Positions 1 through 7,294 of a stretch of 64,000 nt of DNA are shown here, piece by piece. Numbering within the stretch: position 1 is the stretch's first letter; each line of letters opens with the position of its first letter. A program made the position numbers and the translations under genes. This DNA comes from Ruminococcus sp. GTDB taxonomy: Bacteria > Bacillota > Clostridia > Oscillospirales > Ruminococcaceae. Below the pieces are notes generated by a model, which searched no databases, had not been told where the DNA came from, and saw nothing but the letters and a program-made list of their open reading frames with translations. The stretch spans positions 248,001 through 312,000 of the forward strand of contig JAJBSV010000002.1 in assembly GCA_020861185.1 (NCBI GenBank). Reading direction: 5' to 3'.

Positions 1-1
1 G

Positions 2-421
2 ATTGACAACATCGTCGCAATCAAAGAGGCATCGGGAGATATTTCTCAGGTAGCGGAATTAGCGGCTCTTGCCGGCGACAAGCTTGATATCTACTCGGGC
101 AACGACAACCAGATTGTGCCGATTCTTTCCCTCGGCGGTGCGGGAGTTATCTCTGTTCTTTCGAACGTTCTTCCGCATGAGACCAACGAAATCTGCACGA
201 AGTTCTTCGAGGGAGACGTTGCGGGCTCACGCGAAATGCAGCTCAAGTACCTTCCACTTATAGACGCCCTCTTCTGCGAAGTCAACCCGATTCCCGCAAA
301 GGCGGCGATGGCGGCTATGGGGCTTTGCGAAAACGAGCTGAGGCTTCCGCTTACACCCATGGAAAAAGAGCACCTTGACAAGATGCTGGGAATTATGAAA
401 AACGAAGGATTGATTAAATAA
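2..421 (+). CDS. dapA: 4-hydroxy-tetrahydrodipicolinate synthase, C-terminal part (5' end outside window)
   Basis: DapA condenses pyruvate with aspartate semialdehyde, the first committed step to diaminopimelate and lysine in the cytoplasm. The reading frame is open from base 2. It begins with the conserved segment IKEASGD, whose lysine forms the Schiff base with pyruvate, followed by YSGND and the glycine-rich SLGGAGVISV loop of the TIM barrel; the terminal helices end at TAA 419-421. About half of a usual ~290-residue protein is visible. lysA begins one base after the stop, so the two are co-transcribed. Nothing looks damaged. Function is secure from motifs and from the neighbouring lysA, dapF and dapL. 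Confidence 0.93.
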   Translation: MDNIVAIKEASGDISQVAELAALAGDKLDIYSGNDNQIVPILSLGGAGVISVLSNVLPHETNEICTKFFEGDVAGSREMQLKYLPLIDALFCEVNPIPAKAAMAAMGLCENELRLPLTPMEKEHLDKMLGIMKNEGLIK

Positions 422-422
422 T

Positions 423-1742
423 ATGGAGACCATCCAACAGAACTACGTTCTGACAGACAACGTGACTGTCCGCGACGGCGAGCTTTACTTCTCGGAGCAA
501 AGCGCGCCTTCGCTCGCAAAAAAATACGGCACTCCCCTTTATCTCATGGATGAAGGGAGAATCCGCCGGAACTGCCGTGAATACAAGGAAGCTCTTGACG
601 AGTTCTATGGCAACGGCTCGGAAGCTATCTATGCCGGAAAAGCGTGTTGCTTCAAGGCGATTTATAAGATTATTAACGAAGAGGGCTTGGGAGCGGATTT
701 GGTCTCGGTCGGTGAAATCCACACGGCTAAGCTTGCGGGCTTCCCTCTCGAAAAAGCCTACTTCCAGGGGAACAACAAGACCGACAGCGATATTGAATAC
801 GCGATAGACGCCGGTGTCGGCTATTTCGTCTGCGACAATGTCGAAGAAGTCAATGCTATTTCCGAAATCGCCGGTAAAAGAGGCGTTACTCAGAAGATTC
901 TTTTGAGACTTACCCCGGGCATTGACCCTCATACATATGACGAAGTGGCGACCGGAAAAGTCGATTCGAAGTTCGGCACTGCTATCGAAACAGGTCAGGC
1001 GGAGGAGATTGCGAAATACACCCTCACGAAGCCGAACATCAAGCTTTCCGGCTTCCATTGCCATGTCGGGTCGATGGTGTTCGACTCGAGCACTTTCGTA
1101 AGAAGTGCCGAGATTATGCTCGCCTTCTGCAAGCTGATGAATGAGAAATACGGCTACGTCACCGAAATACTCGACCTCGGCGGAGGATATGGCGTAAGAT
1201 ACGTCGAATCACAGCCGGTTATCAGCATTCGCGACAACATAAAAGAAGTTTCTGAGTTTATAAAAGCTGAGTGCGGAAAGCTCGGCATCCCGCTCCCCTC
1301 TCTCAGATCGGAGCCCGGAAGGAGCATCGTTGCCGATGCGGGAATGACGCTTTATACCGTCGGCACCGTCAAGAGGATTACGGGATATAAGAACTACGTC
1401 TCCATCGACGGCGGCATGACCGACAACCCGAGATATGCGCTCTATCACTCGGCTTATACGGTTCTGACCGCGAACAAAGCAAGTGAAGAGAAAACATTGA
1501 AGTGTGATTTGGTAGGCAGATGCTGTGAGTCGGGAGATATCGTCCAACCGGATGTAATGTTCCCCGAGAGCATCCAAAGGGGCGATATCGTTGCGGTGCT
1601 CACAGCAGGCGCCTACAACTACTCGATGGCTTCGAATTACAACAGAATTGCCCGACCGCCGGTTGTTATGGTTGACGGCGAGAATGATTATTTGGCTGTA
1701 AGGCGCGAGAGTCTTGAAGACCTGACGGCTTGCGATTTGTGA
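423..1742 (+). CDS. lysA: Diaminopimelate decarboxylase
   Basis: LysA is a fold-III PLP enzyme that decarboxylates meso-diaminopimelate to L-lysine. The 439-residue protein has the PLP lysine in YAGKA (K73), the HCHVGS segment, the phosphate-binding GGGYG loop, and the C-terminal GRCCESGD motif that supplies the catalytic cysteine across the dimer. Length is normal apart from a tail of about 15 residues after the conserved end (VVMVDGE). The ATG lies one base after the dapA stop, so translation is probably coupled. A copy of the dispersed GGGCGGAT palindrome lies 29 bases downstream, inside the operon. Confidence 0.95.
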   Translation: METIQQNYVLTDNVTVRDGELYFSEQSAPSLAKKYGTPLYLMDEGRIRRNCREYKEALDEFYGNGSEAIYAGKACCFKAIYKIINEEGLGADLVSVGEIHTAKLAGFPLEKAYFQGNNKTDSDIEYAIDAGVGYFVCDNVEEVNAISEIAGKRGVTQKILLRLTPGIDPHTYDEVATGKVDSKFGTAIETGQAEEIAKYTLTKPNIKLSGFHCHVGSMVFDSSTFVRSAEIMLAFCKLMNEKYGYVTEILDLGGGYGVRYVESQPVISIRDNIKEVSEFIKAECGKLGIPLPSLRSEPGRSIVADAGMTLYTVGTVKRITGYKNYVSIDGGMTDNPRYALYHSAYTVLTANKASEEKTLKCDLVGRCCESGDIVQPDVMFPESIQRGDIVAVLTAGAYNYSMASNYNRIARPPVVMVDGENDYLAVRRESLEDLTACDL

Positions 1743-1770
1743 TTTGGCAACGGGTTGCGATTGATTTTTG

Positions 1771-1796
1771 CGGGCGGATGATATCCGCCCCTACAT
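1771..1796 (+). repeat. Dispersed GC-rich palindromic repeat, copy 1 (lysA-dapF spacer)
   Basis: CGGGCGGATGATATCCGCCC forms a near-perfect palindrome and is followed by CTACATA. The same unit occurs twice more, in both orientations, at 7178-7201 and 7224-7249. Translated in line with dapF it would give a spurious RADDIRPY leader. I recall the unit from many gut clostridial genomes, but copy number elsewhere cannot be checked here. Confidence 0.8.
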
Positions 1797-1812
1797 AAAG
1801 AAAGGACCGGAT

Positions 1813-2646
1813 ATGAGATTTACGAAAATGCACGGAGCAGGAAACGATTATATCTATTTCAACTGCTTCGAGGAAAAGATTGACGACCCGGAGGCTTTGT
1901 CCATCAAGCTTTCCGACAGGCATTTCTCGGTCGGAGGAGACGGAATCGTGCTTATTATGCCCTCGGAGGTTGCCGATTTCAGGATGCGAATGTTCAACAC
2001 CGACGGAAGCGAAGGCAAGATGTGCGGCAACGCCTCAAGGTGCATAGGAAAATATGTCTATGAGAAAGGCTTGACCGACAAGACCACAGTCACTCTCGAA
2101 ACCCTTGCCGGAATCAAGACACTTAATCTTGACGTCAAGAACGGCAAAGTCGAAAGCGTATGCGTCGACATGGGCAAGGCGGAGTTCAGGGCTCCCCTGA
2201 TTCCCGTTGTATCAGATAAAGACGAAGTTATCAACGAGCCTTTGGAAGTCGGCGGCAAAGAATATCGGGTTACATGTGTCTCGATGGGAAATCCGCACTG
2301 CGTCACGTTTGTGGATGAAGTGAAGAGCCTGGAGCTCACGAAAATCGGCGTGCTGTTCGAGAACAACGAAATATTCCCGGAGCGTGTCAATACCGAGTTT
2401 ATCAGAACCATAGATTCGCACACTCTCGAGATGCGTGTCTGGGAGCGTGGAAGCGGCGAGACTCTTGCCTGCGGCACGGGAGCCTGCGCAAGCGTTGCGG
2501 CGACCGTCAGAAACGGAATCTGCAAGGTCGGTGAAGAGATTACGGTAAAGCTCTTGGGCGGCGATTTATTCATCACCTGCTCGGAGGACTACGACATAAA
2601 AATGCGCGGTGGAGCGAAGTTTGCATTCGACGGCGAAATCAAATAG
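1813..2646 (+). CDS. dapF: Diaminopimelate epimerase
   Basis: DapF interconverts LL- and meso-diaminopimelate by a two-cysteine, cofactor-free mechanism. The 277-residue protein starts MRFTKMHGAGNDY, the family's usual N-terminus. It carries both catalytic cysteine motifs, MCGNASRC in the N half and ACGTGACAS in the C half, plus the substrate-binding ERGSGET segment. The ATG at 1813 is preferred over an in-frame ATG at 1768: the longer version would translate the dispersed repeat, and an AAAGGA ribosome-binding site lies just upstream of 1813. dapL follows after 10 bases. Confidence 0.95.
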   Translation: MRFTKMHGAGNDYIYFNCFEEKIDDPEALSIKLSDRHFSVGGDGIVLIMPSEVADFRMRMFNTDGSEGKMCGNASRCIGKYVYEKGLTDKTTVTLETLAGIKTLNLDVKNGKVESVCVDMGKAEFRAPLIPVVSDKDEVINEPLEVGGKEYRVTCVSMGNPHCVTFVDEVKSLELTKIGVLFENNEIFPERVNTEFIRTIDSHTLEMRVWERGSGETLACGTGACASVAATVRNGICKVGEEITVKLLGGDLFITCSEDYDIKMRGGAKFAFDGEIK

Positions 2647-2656
2647 GAGGATTCAG

Positions 2657-3838
2657 ATGAAAGCTAACAAGAATTTTTATAAGATAGAGCAGAATTATCT
2701 CTTTGCGGAGGTTGCCGAGAGGACTGCGAAGTATTCTAAAGAGCACCCCGATGCGAAGATTATCAAGATGGGTATCGGTGACGTTACCCTTCCCCTCTGC
2801 GAGGCTGTTACCGACGCCATGCACAAGGCGGTTTCGGAGATGGGCGTCAAGGAGACCTTCAAGGGCTACGGCGAGTACAGGGGCTATGATTTCCTCTGCG
2901 AGAGCATTGTCGGATATTATAAGAGCTTCGGAGTTGACCTCGAGACCGAGGAAGTATTCGTTTCCGAGGGTGCAAAGACCGACCTCGGCAACATACTCGA
3001 CCTGTTTGATTCGGACAATACGGTTCTTGTTACTGACCCCGTATATCCCGTTTATGTTGACACAAATGTCCTTGCCGGCAGAAAGATTGTCTATGCTGAT
3101 GCGACGGAGGGCAACGACTTCCTTCCGATGCCGGATTATGCGGTCGAAGCGGACATAATCTATCTCTGCTCGCCGAACAACCCGACAGGTGCGGCTTACA
3201 CAAGGGCTCAACTCAAGGAATGGATTGACTATGCACTCTCGAAGAATGCCGTAATCCTCCTCGACTCGGCTTATGAGGCGTTCATCACCGACCCGGACGT
3301 TCCGCATACGGCTTATGAGGTTGAGGACGCAAAGAAGTGCGTTATCGAAATCTGCTCGCTCTCGAAGACTGCGGGCTTCACTGGTACCCGTTGCGGTTAT
3401 ACCATCGTCCCGAAGACTCTTGAATTCGATGAGGACATGAACAAGCTCTGGCTGAGACGCCAGTCCACCAAGTTCAACGGCGTTTCCTATATCGTACAGT
3501 GCGGTGCGAATGCGGTCTTCACCCCCGAGGGTCAGAAGGGCGTAAAGGAAAACATCGCCTACTATCAGGAGAACGCGAAGATTATGATGGCGGCTCTTGA
3601 CGAATGCGGCATCAAATACTTCGGCGGCAAGAATTCGCCCTATATCTGGCTGAGATGCCCCGATGGGCTCGGCTCGTGGGAGTTCTTTGACAAGCTCCTT
3701 GAAGAGGCGAATGTCGTCGGCACGCCCGGCGAAGGCTTCGGCAAGAACGGCAAGGGGTATCTGAGGCTTACATCCTTCTCGACTCACGAAAACACCAAAG
3801 AGGCTATGAGAAGACTGAAGAAAATGCTCGGAAAATAA
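2657..3838 (+). CDS. dapL: LL-diaminopimelate aminotransferase
   Basis: DapL converts tetrahydrodipicolinate directly to LL-diaminopimelate with glutamate as amino donor, bypassing the succinylase and acetylase branches. The 393-residue class I/II aminotransferase shows NFYKIEQNYLFAEV at the N-terminus, MGIGDVTLP, the SPNNPTGAAY motif, and the PLP lysine in SLSKTAGFTGTR. The start at 2657 follows a TAGGAGG Shine-Dalgarno sequence at 2644-2650; an upstream in-frame ATG would overlap the end of dapF. With dapA, dapF and lysA here, only dapB of the lysine pathway is missing from view. Confidence 0.95.
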   Translation: MKANKNFYKIEQNYLFAEVAERTAKYSKEHPDAKIIKMGIGDVTLPLCEAVTDAMHKAVSEMGVKETFKGYGEYRGYDFLCESIVGYYKSFGVDLETEEVFVSEGAKTDLGNILDLFDSDNTVLVTDPVYPVYVDTNVLAGRKIVYADATEGNDFLPMPDYAVEADIIYLCSPNNPTGAAYTRAQLKEWIDYALSKNAVILLDSAYEAFITDPDVPHTAYEVEDAKKCVIEICSLSKTAGFTGTRCGYTIVPKTLEFDEDMNKLWLRRQSTKFNGVSYIVQCGANAVFTPEGQKGVKENIAYYQENAKIMMAALDECGIKYFGGKNSPYIWLRCPDGLGSWEFFDKLLEEANVVGTPGEGFGKNGKGYLRLTSFSTHENTKEAMRRLKKMLGK

Positions 3839-3867
3839 GCATAAATTTATGAACAGGAAGAAAACAA

Positions 3868-4389
3868 ATGGAAGCAGTTGAAAACATTCTTAAAAGAAGA
3901 AGCATAAGAAAGTACACTGACAAGAAAATTGACGACGAGACAATGCACAAGCTCCTTGAGTGCGGCATGGCGGGTCCCACATGCGTAAACGCCCGGGACT
4001 GGGCTTTTATCGTGGTTGACGATAAGGAGCTATTGACCGAGCTTTCCCACTGTAACGGCAGAGCCGCGGGGATGCTTCCCGATGCCGCCGCGGCGATTAT
4101 CGTCTGCGGAGACCTTGACAGGGCATTCTCAAGAGCCCCCGACTACTGGATTGAGGACGCATCTATCGCCACTCAGAATATAATCCTTGCCGCAAGCGCT
4201 ATGGGGCTCGGAGCCGTCTGGCTCGGAACCTATCCGCAGGAAGATAAGGTTGAGAACGTCAAAGAGCTTATGAAGCTCCCCGACAAGATTGTTCCCCTGT
4301 CGGTAATTGCTCTCGGTTATCCTGACGAAACGAAAGACGACAACAAGATAACCTACGAAGAAAGCAGGGTGCATTTTAATAAATGGTGA
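3868..4389 (+). CDS. Nitroreductase family protein (FMN-dependent)
   Basis: A 173-residue member of the short nitroreductase superfamily, probably an FMN-bound NAD(P)H-dependent reductase in the cytoplasm; substrate unknown. Visible features are the N-terminal RRSIRKYTD phosphate-binding segment, a central NIILAASAMGLGAVWLG stretch typical of the FMN pocket, and the C-terminal ALGYPDE motif. It sits 29 bases after dapL and overlaps the next gene by seven bases, so it is likely in the same transcript. Nothing suggests a role in lysine synthesis; it may simply be carried in the operon. Confidence 0.85.
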   Translation: MEAVENILKRRSIRKYTDKKIDDETMHKLLECGMAGPTCVNARDWAFIVVDDKELLTELSHCNGRAAGMLPDAAAAIIVCGDLDRAFSRAPDYWIEDASIATQNIILAASAMGLGAVWLGTYPQEDKVENVKELMKLPDKIVPLSVIALGYPDETKDDNKITYEESRVHFNKW

Positions 4390-5558
4390 AGCGTGTTATT
4401 GCAATACTTCTCAGCGTGCTGATGCTGACTGTGGGGCTGACCGGTTGCGGAAGCAGTGCAGAAGACGAAATTGAGATTGACGAGGATGTGCTCAGTGTGA
4501 ACAGCTTTTTGCCGACAGATAAATATGTGAAGAAATTGGGACGCACCGAAGAGGTTGAAAGCGGGCTTTGGCTTGCCTATTCCGGCTCGGGTGCGGAATT
4601 CTCGTTCAACGGTACCAAGGCGACTGTAACGCTCCTTGGCGACGACACCATTAACTCTGAAGACTGGAACAGCGTTCCGAGAATTGCCATCTACGTCAAC
4701 GACGAGCTTGTCGTCGACGAGATGCTGATGGACGAGTCCACGACCTTCACTGTTTTCGAAAGCGAAGAGGCGCAGGACTGCACCGTCAGAATAGTCAAGC
4801 TCTCGGAAACCGGGAACTCGACCTGCGTTATAGGCTCCATCGAGGTCGAAGCCTACGGCGCAATCAAGCCGACTGAGGATAAGGAACACACTATCGAATT
4901 CATCGGAGACTCAATCACCTGCGGCTACGGCGTTGATGCGGAGGATCAGAACTCTTCCTTCTCGACGAGAACCGAGAATGCTTCGAAGTCCTACGCCTAT
5001 CTGACGGCTCAGCTTCTTGACGCCGACTACAGCCTTGTTTCGAAGAGCGGTCACGGAATCATCTCCGGCTACACATCCGACGGAACGATTCAGTCGTGGG
5101 GCGTTATGTCGCAGTTCTATGAGTGCTTCGGCTCCGGCTCGGGAACCGTCGGCGGCGTCACTCCCGACTCGGTTGAGTGGGACTTTAAAAACAACCCTGT
5201 CGACCTCGTCGTCATAAATCTCGGAACGAACGACTACAGCTACACTGGAAGCGACGCGGACAAGCAGGCTGAATACAAGACCGCATATGTCGAATTCATC
5301 AAGACGGTTCGCGACGACAACCCCGACGCCTATATCATCTGCGCCCTCGGAATCATGGGCAACGAGCTCTATCCGATGGTTGAGGCGGCTGTCAGTGAGT
5401 ATGTCGCCGAAACCGGTGACGAGAAAGTCACGAGCTTCGAGTTTGACGTGCAGAGCGCTTCGGACGGCTACGGCGCCGACTGGCACCCGAGCGAGGTTAC
5501 TCAAGAGAAGTCTGCGGAAGCTCTGGCGGAGTTTATCCGGGAGTGGTTGGGGTGGTAA
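4383..5558 (+). CDS. Secreted SGNH/GDSL esterase lipoprotein (CE2-like)
   Basis: A 391-residue exported lipoprotein. The N-terminus has a lysine, a hydrophobic core and the lipobox LTGC, so it is probably membrane-anchored outside the cell. Residues ~45-160 resemble the beta-rich jelly-roll of family CE2 carbohydrate esterases. The SGNH hydrolase domain follows, with block I GDSITCGYG (serine ~177), a GTND block with the oxyanion asparagine (~279-284), and C-terminal DWHPS (Asp ~366, His ~368). By family this points to deacetylation of plant or cell-wall polysaccharides. It overlaps the nitroreductase gene by seven bases and ends just before a bidirectional terminator. Confidence 0.85.
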   Translation: MVKRVIAILLSVLMLTVGLTGCGSSAEDEIEIDEDVLSVNSFLPTDKYVKKLGRTEEVESGLWLAYSGSGAEFSFNGTKATVTLLGDDTINSEDWNSVPRIAIYVNDELVVDEMLMDESTTFTVFESEEAQDCTVRIVKLSETGNSTCVIGSIEVEAYGAIKPTEDKEHTIEFIGDSITCGYGVDAEDQNSSFSTRTENASKSYAYLTAQLLDADYSLVSKSGHGIISGYTSDGTIQSWGVMSQFYECFGSGSGTVGGVTPDSVEWDFKNNPVDLVVINLGTNDYSYTGSDADKQAEYKTAYVEFIKTVRDDNPDAYIICALGIMGNELYPMVEAAVSEYVAETGDEKVTSFEFDVQSASDGYGADWHPSEVTQEKSAEALAEFIREWLGW

Positions 5559-5580
5559 AGCCCCCTAAAGCAAAAAAAAT

Positions 5581-5603
5581 AAAAGGCTCATCGCGAGCCT
5601 TTT
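5581..5603. terminator. Bidirectional rho-independent terminator
   Basis: A 9-bp stem (AAAAGGCTC / GAGCCTTTT) with loop ATCGC, flanked by an A-rich run on the left and TTTTTATTTT on the right. It therefore has the U-tract for either strand. It separates the plus-strand dap/esterase operon (ends 5558) from the minus-strand pilus operon (ends 5613). Confidence 0.85.
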
Positions 5604-5612
5604 TATTTTGCA

Positions 5613-6218
5613 CTATTTTATCAGTTGACATCTGACCGTCACCCTTGCCTGCCCGGAACGGGTGCAGGTGAAGAGGGTGAGGTCCCAGTCGCCGGTTATC
5701 ATTTCGCTGATGGCGGTAGGTTGGAGGGTTTCGACTTCGATGACTTCGTATTCGTAGACCGTTCCCGTCACATCCGTGAACGTGATTTCGGCGCCGATGT
5801 CGAGGTCCTTGATGTTGCCGAAGTGGCGCTCGTAGTTATGGGCGCAGATGACGAGGTTACCCGCCGAGGCGCTTCCCGTATATCTTGCCGGCGAGTTTTT
5901 CAGCCCGGCATAGCTCCATTCCGAAAGCACCGGGAGCTCCAAGCCGAAGGACGGAATCGAGAGCACACCGATATAGCTGTCGCCGTCGACATCGAGGCTG
6001 ACGACAGAATAGGCGTTGCCGTCTTCGTCCGTTTCGACCGAGAGGCTATACTCCGAGCCCACCGCGCTTGTCATGGCATCTGTGAGCTTTTCCTCTGCCT
6101 CAATCGAAGCCGTCGCGGCTCGTTCGGCATCGTATCTGTTATAGAGATAGAGCGAGAGGGCGCCGATCATCAGCAGAATGCCTATTACAATCAGAATTCG
6201 TCCGATTACTTTTTTCAA
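5613..6218 (-). CDS. Sortase, second enzyme of the pilus operon (class D-like or housekeeping)
   Basis: A 201-residue membrane-anchored transpeptidase. It has one N-terminal membrane segment (residues ~8-26), then the sortase beta-barrel with catalytic histidine in CAHNYERHFG, cysteine in LFTCTRSG and the arginine in the following VTVRCQ strand. It lacks the C-terminal membrane segment seen in the class C neighbour, so it probably attaches finished pili to peptidoglycan rather than polymerising them. The start is TTG at 6218 behind GGAGG. It overlaps the upstream sortase gene by four bases, implying translational coupling. The exact sortase class is uncertain. Confidence 0.85.
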   Translation of the reverse strand: MKKVIGRILIVIGILLMIGALSLYLYNRYDAERAATASIEAEEKLTDAMTSAVGSEYSLSVETDEDGNAYSVVSLDVDGDSYIGVLSIPSFGLELPVLSEWSYAGLKNSPARYTGSASAGNLVICAHNYERHFGNIKDLDIGAEITFTDVTGTVYEYEVIEVETLQPTAISEMITGDWDLTLFTCTRSGQARVTVRCQLIK

Positions 6219-7138
6219 TGGTCGTCCCTCCAGTTTTGCTTTTTCTTTTTCGGCAGTGATGCAACGATGAATAACAAGATTACCAAAGGCACTGCCACAC
6301 AGATTGAAACTATCAGCGTATCAATCTTGTAGGCTTCGGCGGTGACTCGGATTGCGTTCTTCGTCGCTTCGGTCTCTATGCGGTGACCTCTGACGAGAAG
6401 TCTCTGCGTGTTGATGCCGTAGGGCGTGCAGGTCATCAGAGTGCAATAGTCCTGCCCGTCTTCAATATAAATATTTTGCAGTTCGTTCGGGTAGACGATG
6501 CTTATCTGGTCTACTTCATACGTCAGAACTTCGTTTAAGACTGTGATGGTGAACGTGTCGCCCAATTCCATCTGGTCAAGATGCGTGAAGAGCGTTGCGC
6601 TCGGGAGTCCCCTATGCGCCGAGATTACGCAATGCGTGCTCTCCCCTCCGGCAGGCAAGCTTGAGCCCTCGAGGTGCCCCGCGCCGACCTGCAAAACGCT
6701 TGACGAAGTGCCGTGGTAAATAGGCAGTTGCACATTGATTTTTTCAATAGTTATGTAGCCCATGACGCCCGTTCCCGATACATTCAGAAGCTCCGAGTAG
6801 CCGTCAATCAAATCCGGGTTCGAAATTGCCGTCGCCGAGCCGAGGGCGGCAATCGCTTCGTTATAGGCATAAGCCGCCTCGAAATAGTCGGAATAATCCG
6901 TCTCCGTCAGCGTCGCCACCGCCTCGTCATAACTCGCGACCGCCCGGGTCTGCACCTTCGAATTCCACCAGTTCGCAAACGTCGGGTACACGACAATCGC
7001 AATCCCGAGAATCAGCACGGCAAACAAAACCGGCGTCACCAACGACCGCTTCCCTCGCCTTTCGCGCTTCTTCCTCCGCTTCACCTCGTCGACCGCCATA
7101 ACCACAGGAGCGAAGTCGCTATTATGTTCGTTTGACAT
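6215..7138 (-). CDS. Class C (pilin-polymerising) sortase
   Basis: A 307-residue class C sortase that would join pilin subunits through a lysine isopeptide bond. It has a basic N-terminus, a membrane segment (~residues 30-50), catalytic histidine in ISAHRGLP, the TLMTCTPYGINT cysteine motif with the LLVRGHR arginine, and a C-terminal membrane helix followed by KKKK. The ATG at 7138 has AAGGAG upstream. A longer in-frame version to 7222 would translate a dispersed repeat (RADDIRPY) and is rejected. It follows the backbone pilin gene and closely resembles the sortase at 61691-62551. Confidence 0.92.
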   Translation of the reverse strand: MSNEHNSDFAPVVMAVDEVKRRKKRERRGKRSLVTPVLFAVLILGIAIVVYPTFANWWNSKVQTRAVASYDEAVATLTETDYSDYFEAAYAYNEAIAALGSATAISNPDLIDGYSELLNVSGTGVMGYITIEKINVQLPIYHGTSSSVLQVGAGHLEGSSLPAGGESTHCVISAHRGLPSATLFTHLDQMELGDTFTITVLNEVLTYEVDQISIVYPNELQNIYIEDGQDYCTLMTCTPYGINTQRLLVRGHRIETEATKNAIRVTAEAYKIDTLIVSICVAVPLVILLFIVASLPKKKKQNWRDDH

Positions 7139-7177
7139 TGACTTCACTCCTTGGGTTTTTCTCTGTAGGTCTAATTT

Positions 7178-7201
7178 GTAGGGGCGGATATCATCCGCCC
7201 G
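7178..7201 (-). repeat. Dispersed GC-rich palindromic repeat, copy 2
   Basis: Inverted relative to copies 1 and 3: its reverse complement matches copy 1 across the whole palindrome (CGGGCGGATGATATCCGCCC plus CTAC). It lies between the pilin and the class C sortase and faces copy 3 at a distance of 22 bases, so the pair could fold into a large hairpin in the pilus mRNA. Confidence 0.8.
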
Positions 7202-7223
7202 AAAAACAGCAATCGAGGACACG

Positions 7224-7249
7224 CGGGCGGATAATATCCGCCCCTACAT
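7224..7249 (+). repeat. Dispersed GC-rich palindromic repeat, copy 3
   Basis: CGGGCGGATAATATCCGCCC followed by CTACAT, one base different from copy 1 (GATAAT for GATGAT). A second small inverted repeat (GCCTTCGGC, then GCCCCTGCGGGGC) follows directly at 7254-7280, just after the pilin stop. This 160-bp pilin-sortase spacer is therefore composed almost wholly of repeats, which may lower downstream sortase expression relative to pilin. Confidence 0.8.
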
Positions 7250-7294
7250 ATGTCGCCTTCGGCGAGTGCCCCTGCGGGGCGCACCTTTATGGGT

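Noticed and set aside
2639-3787. A 382-codon open frame on the minus strand opposite dapL
   Set aside because: It is the mirror of a clear dapL gene, caused by codon bias; no family resemblance and no ribosome-binding site.
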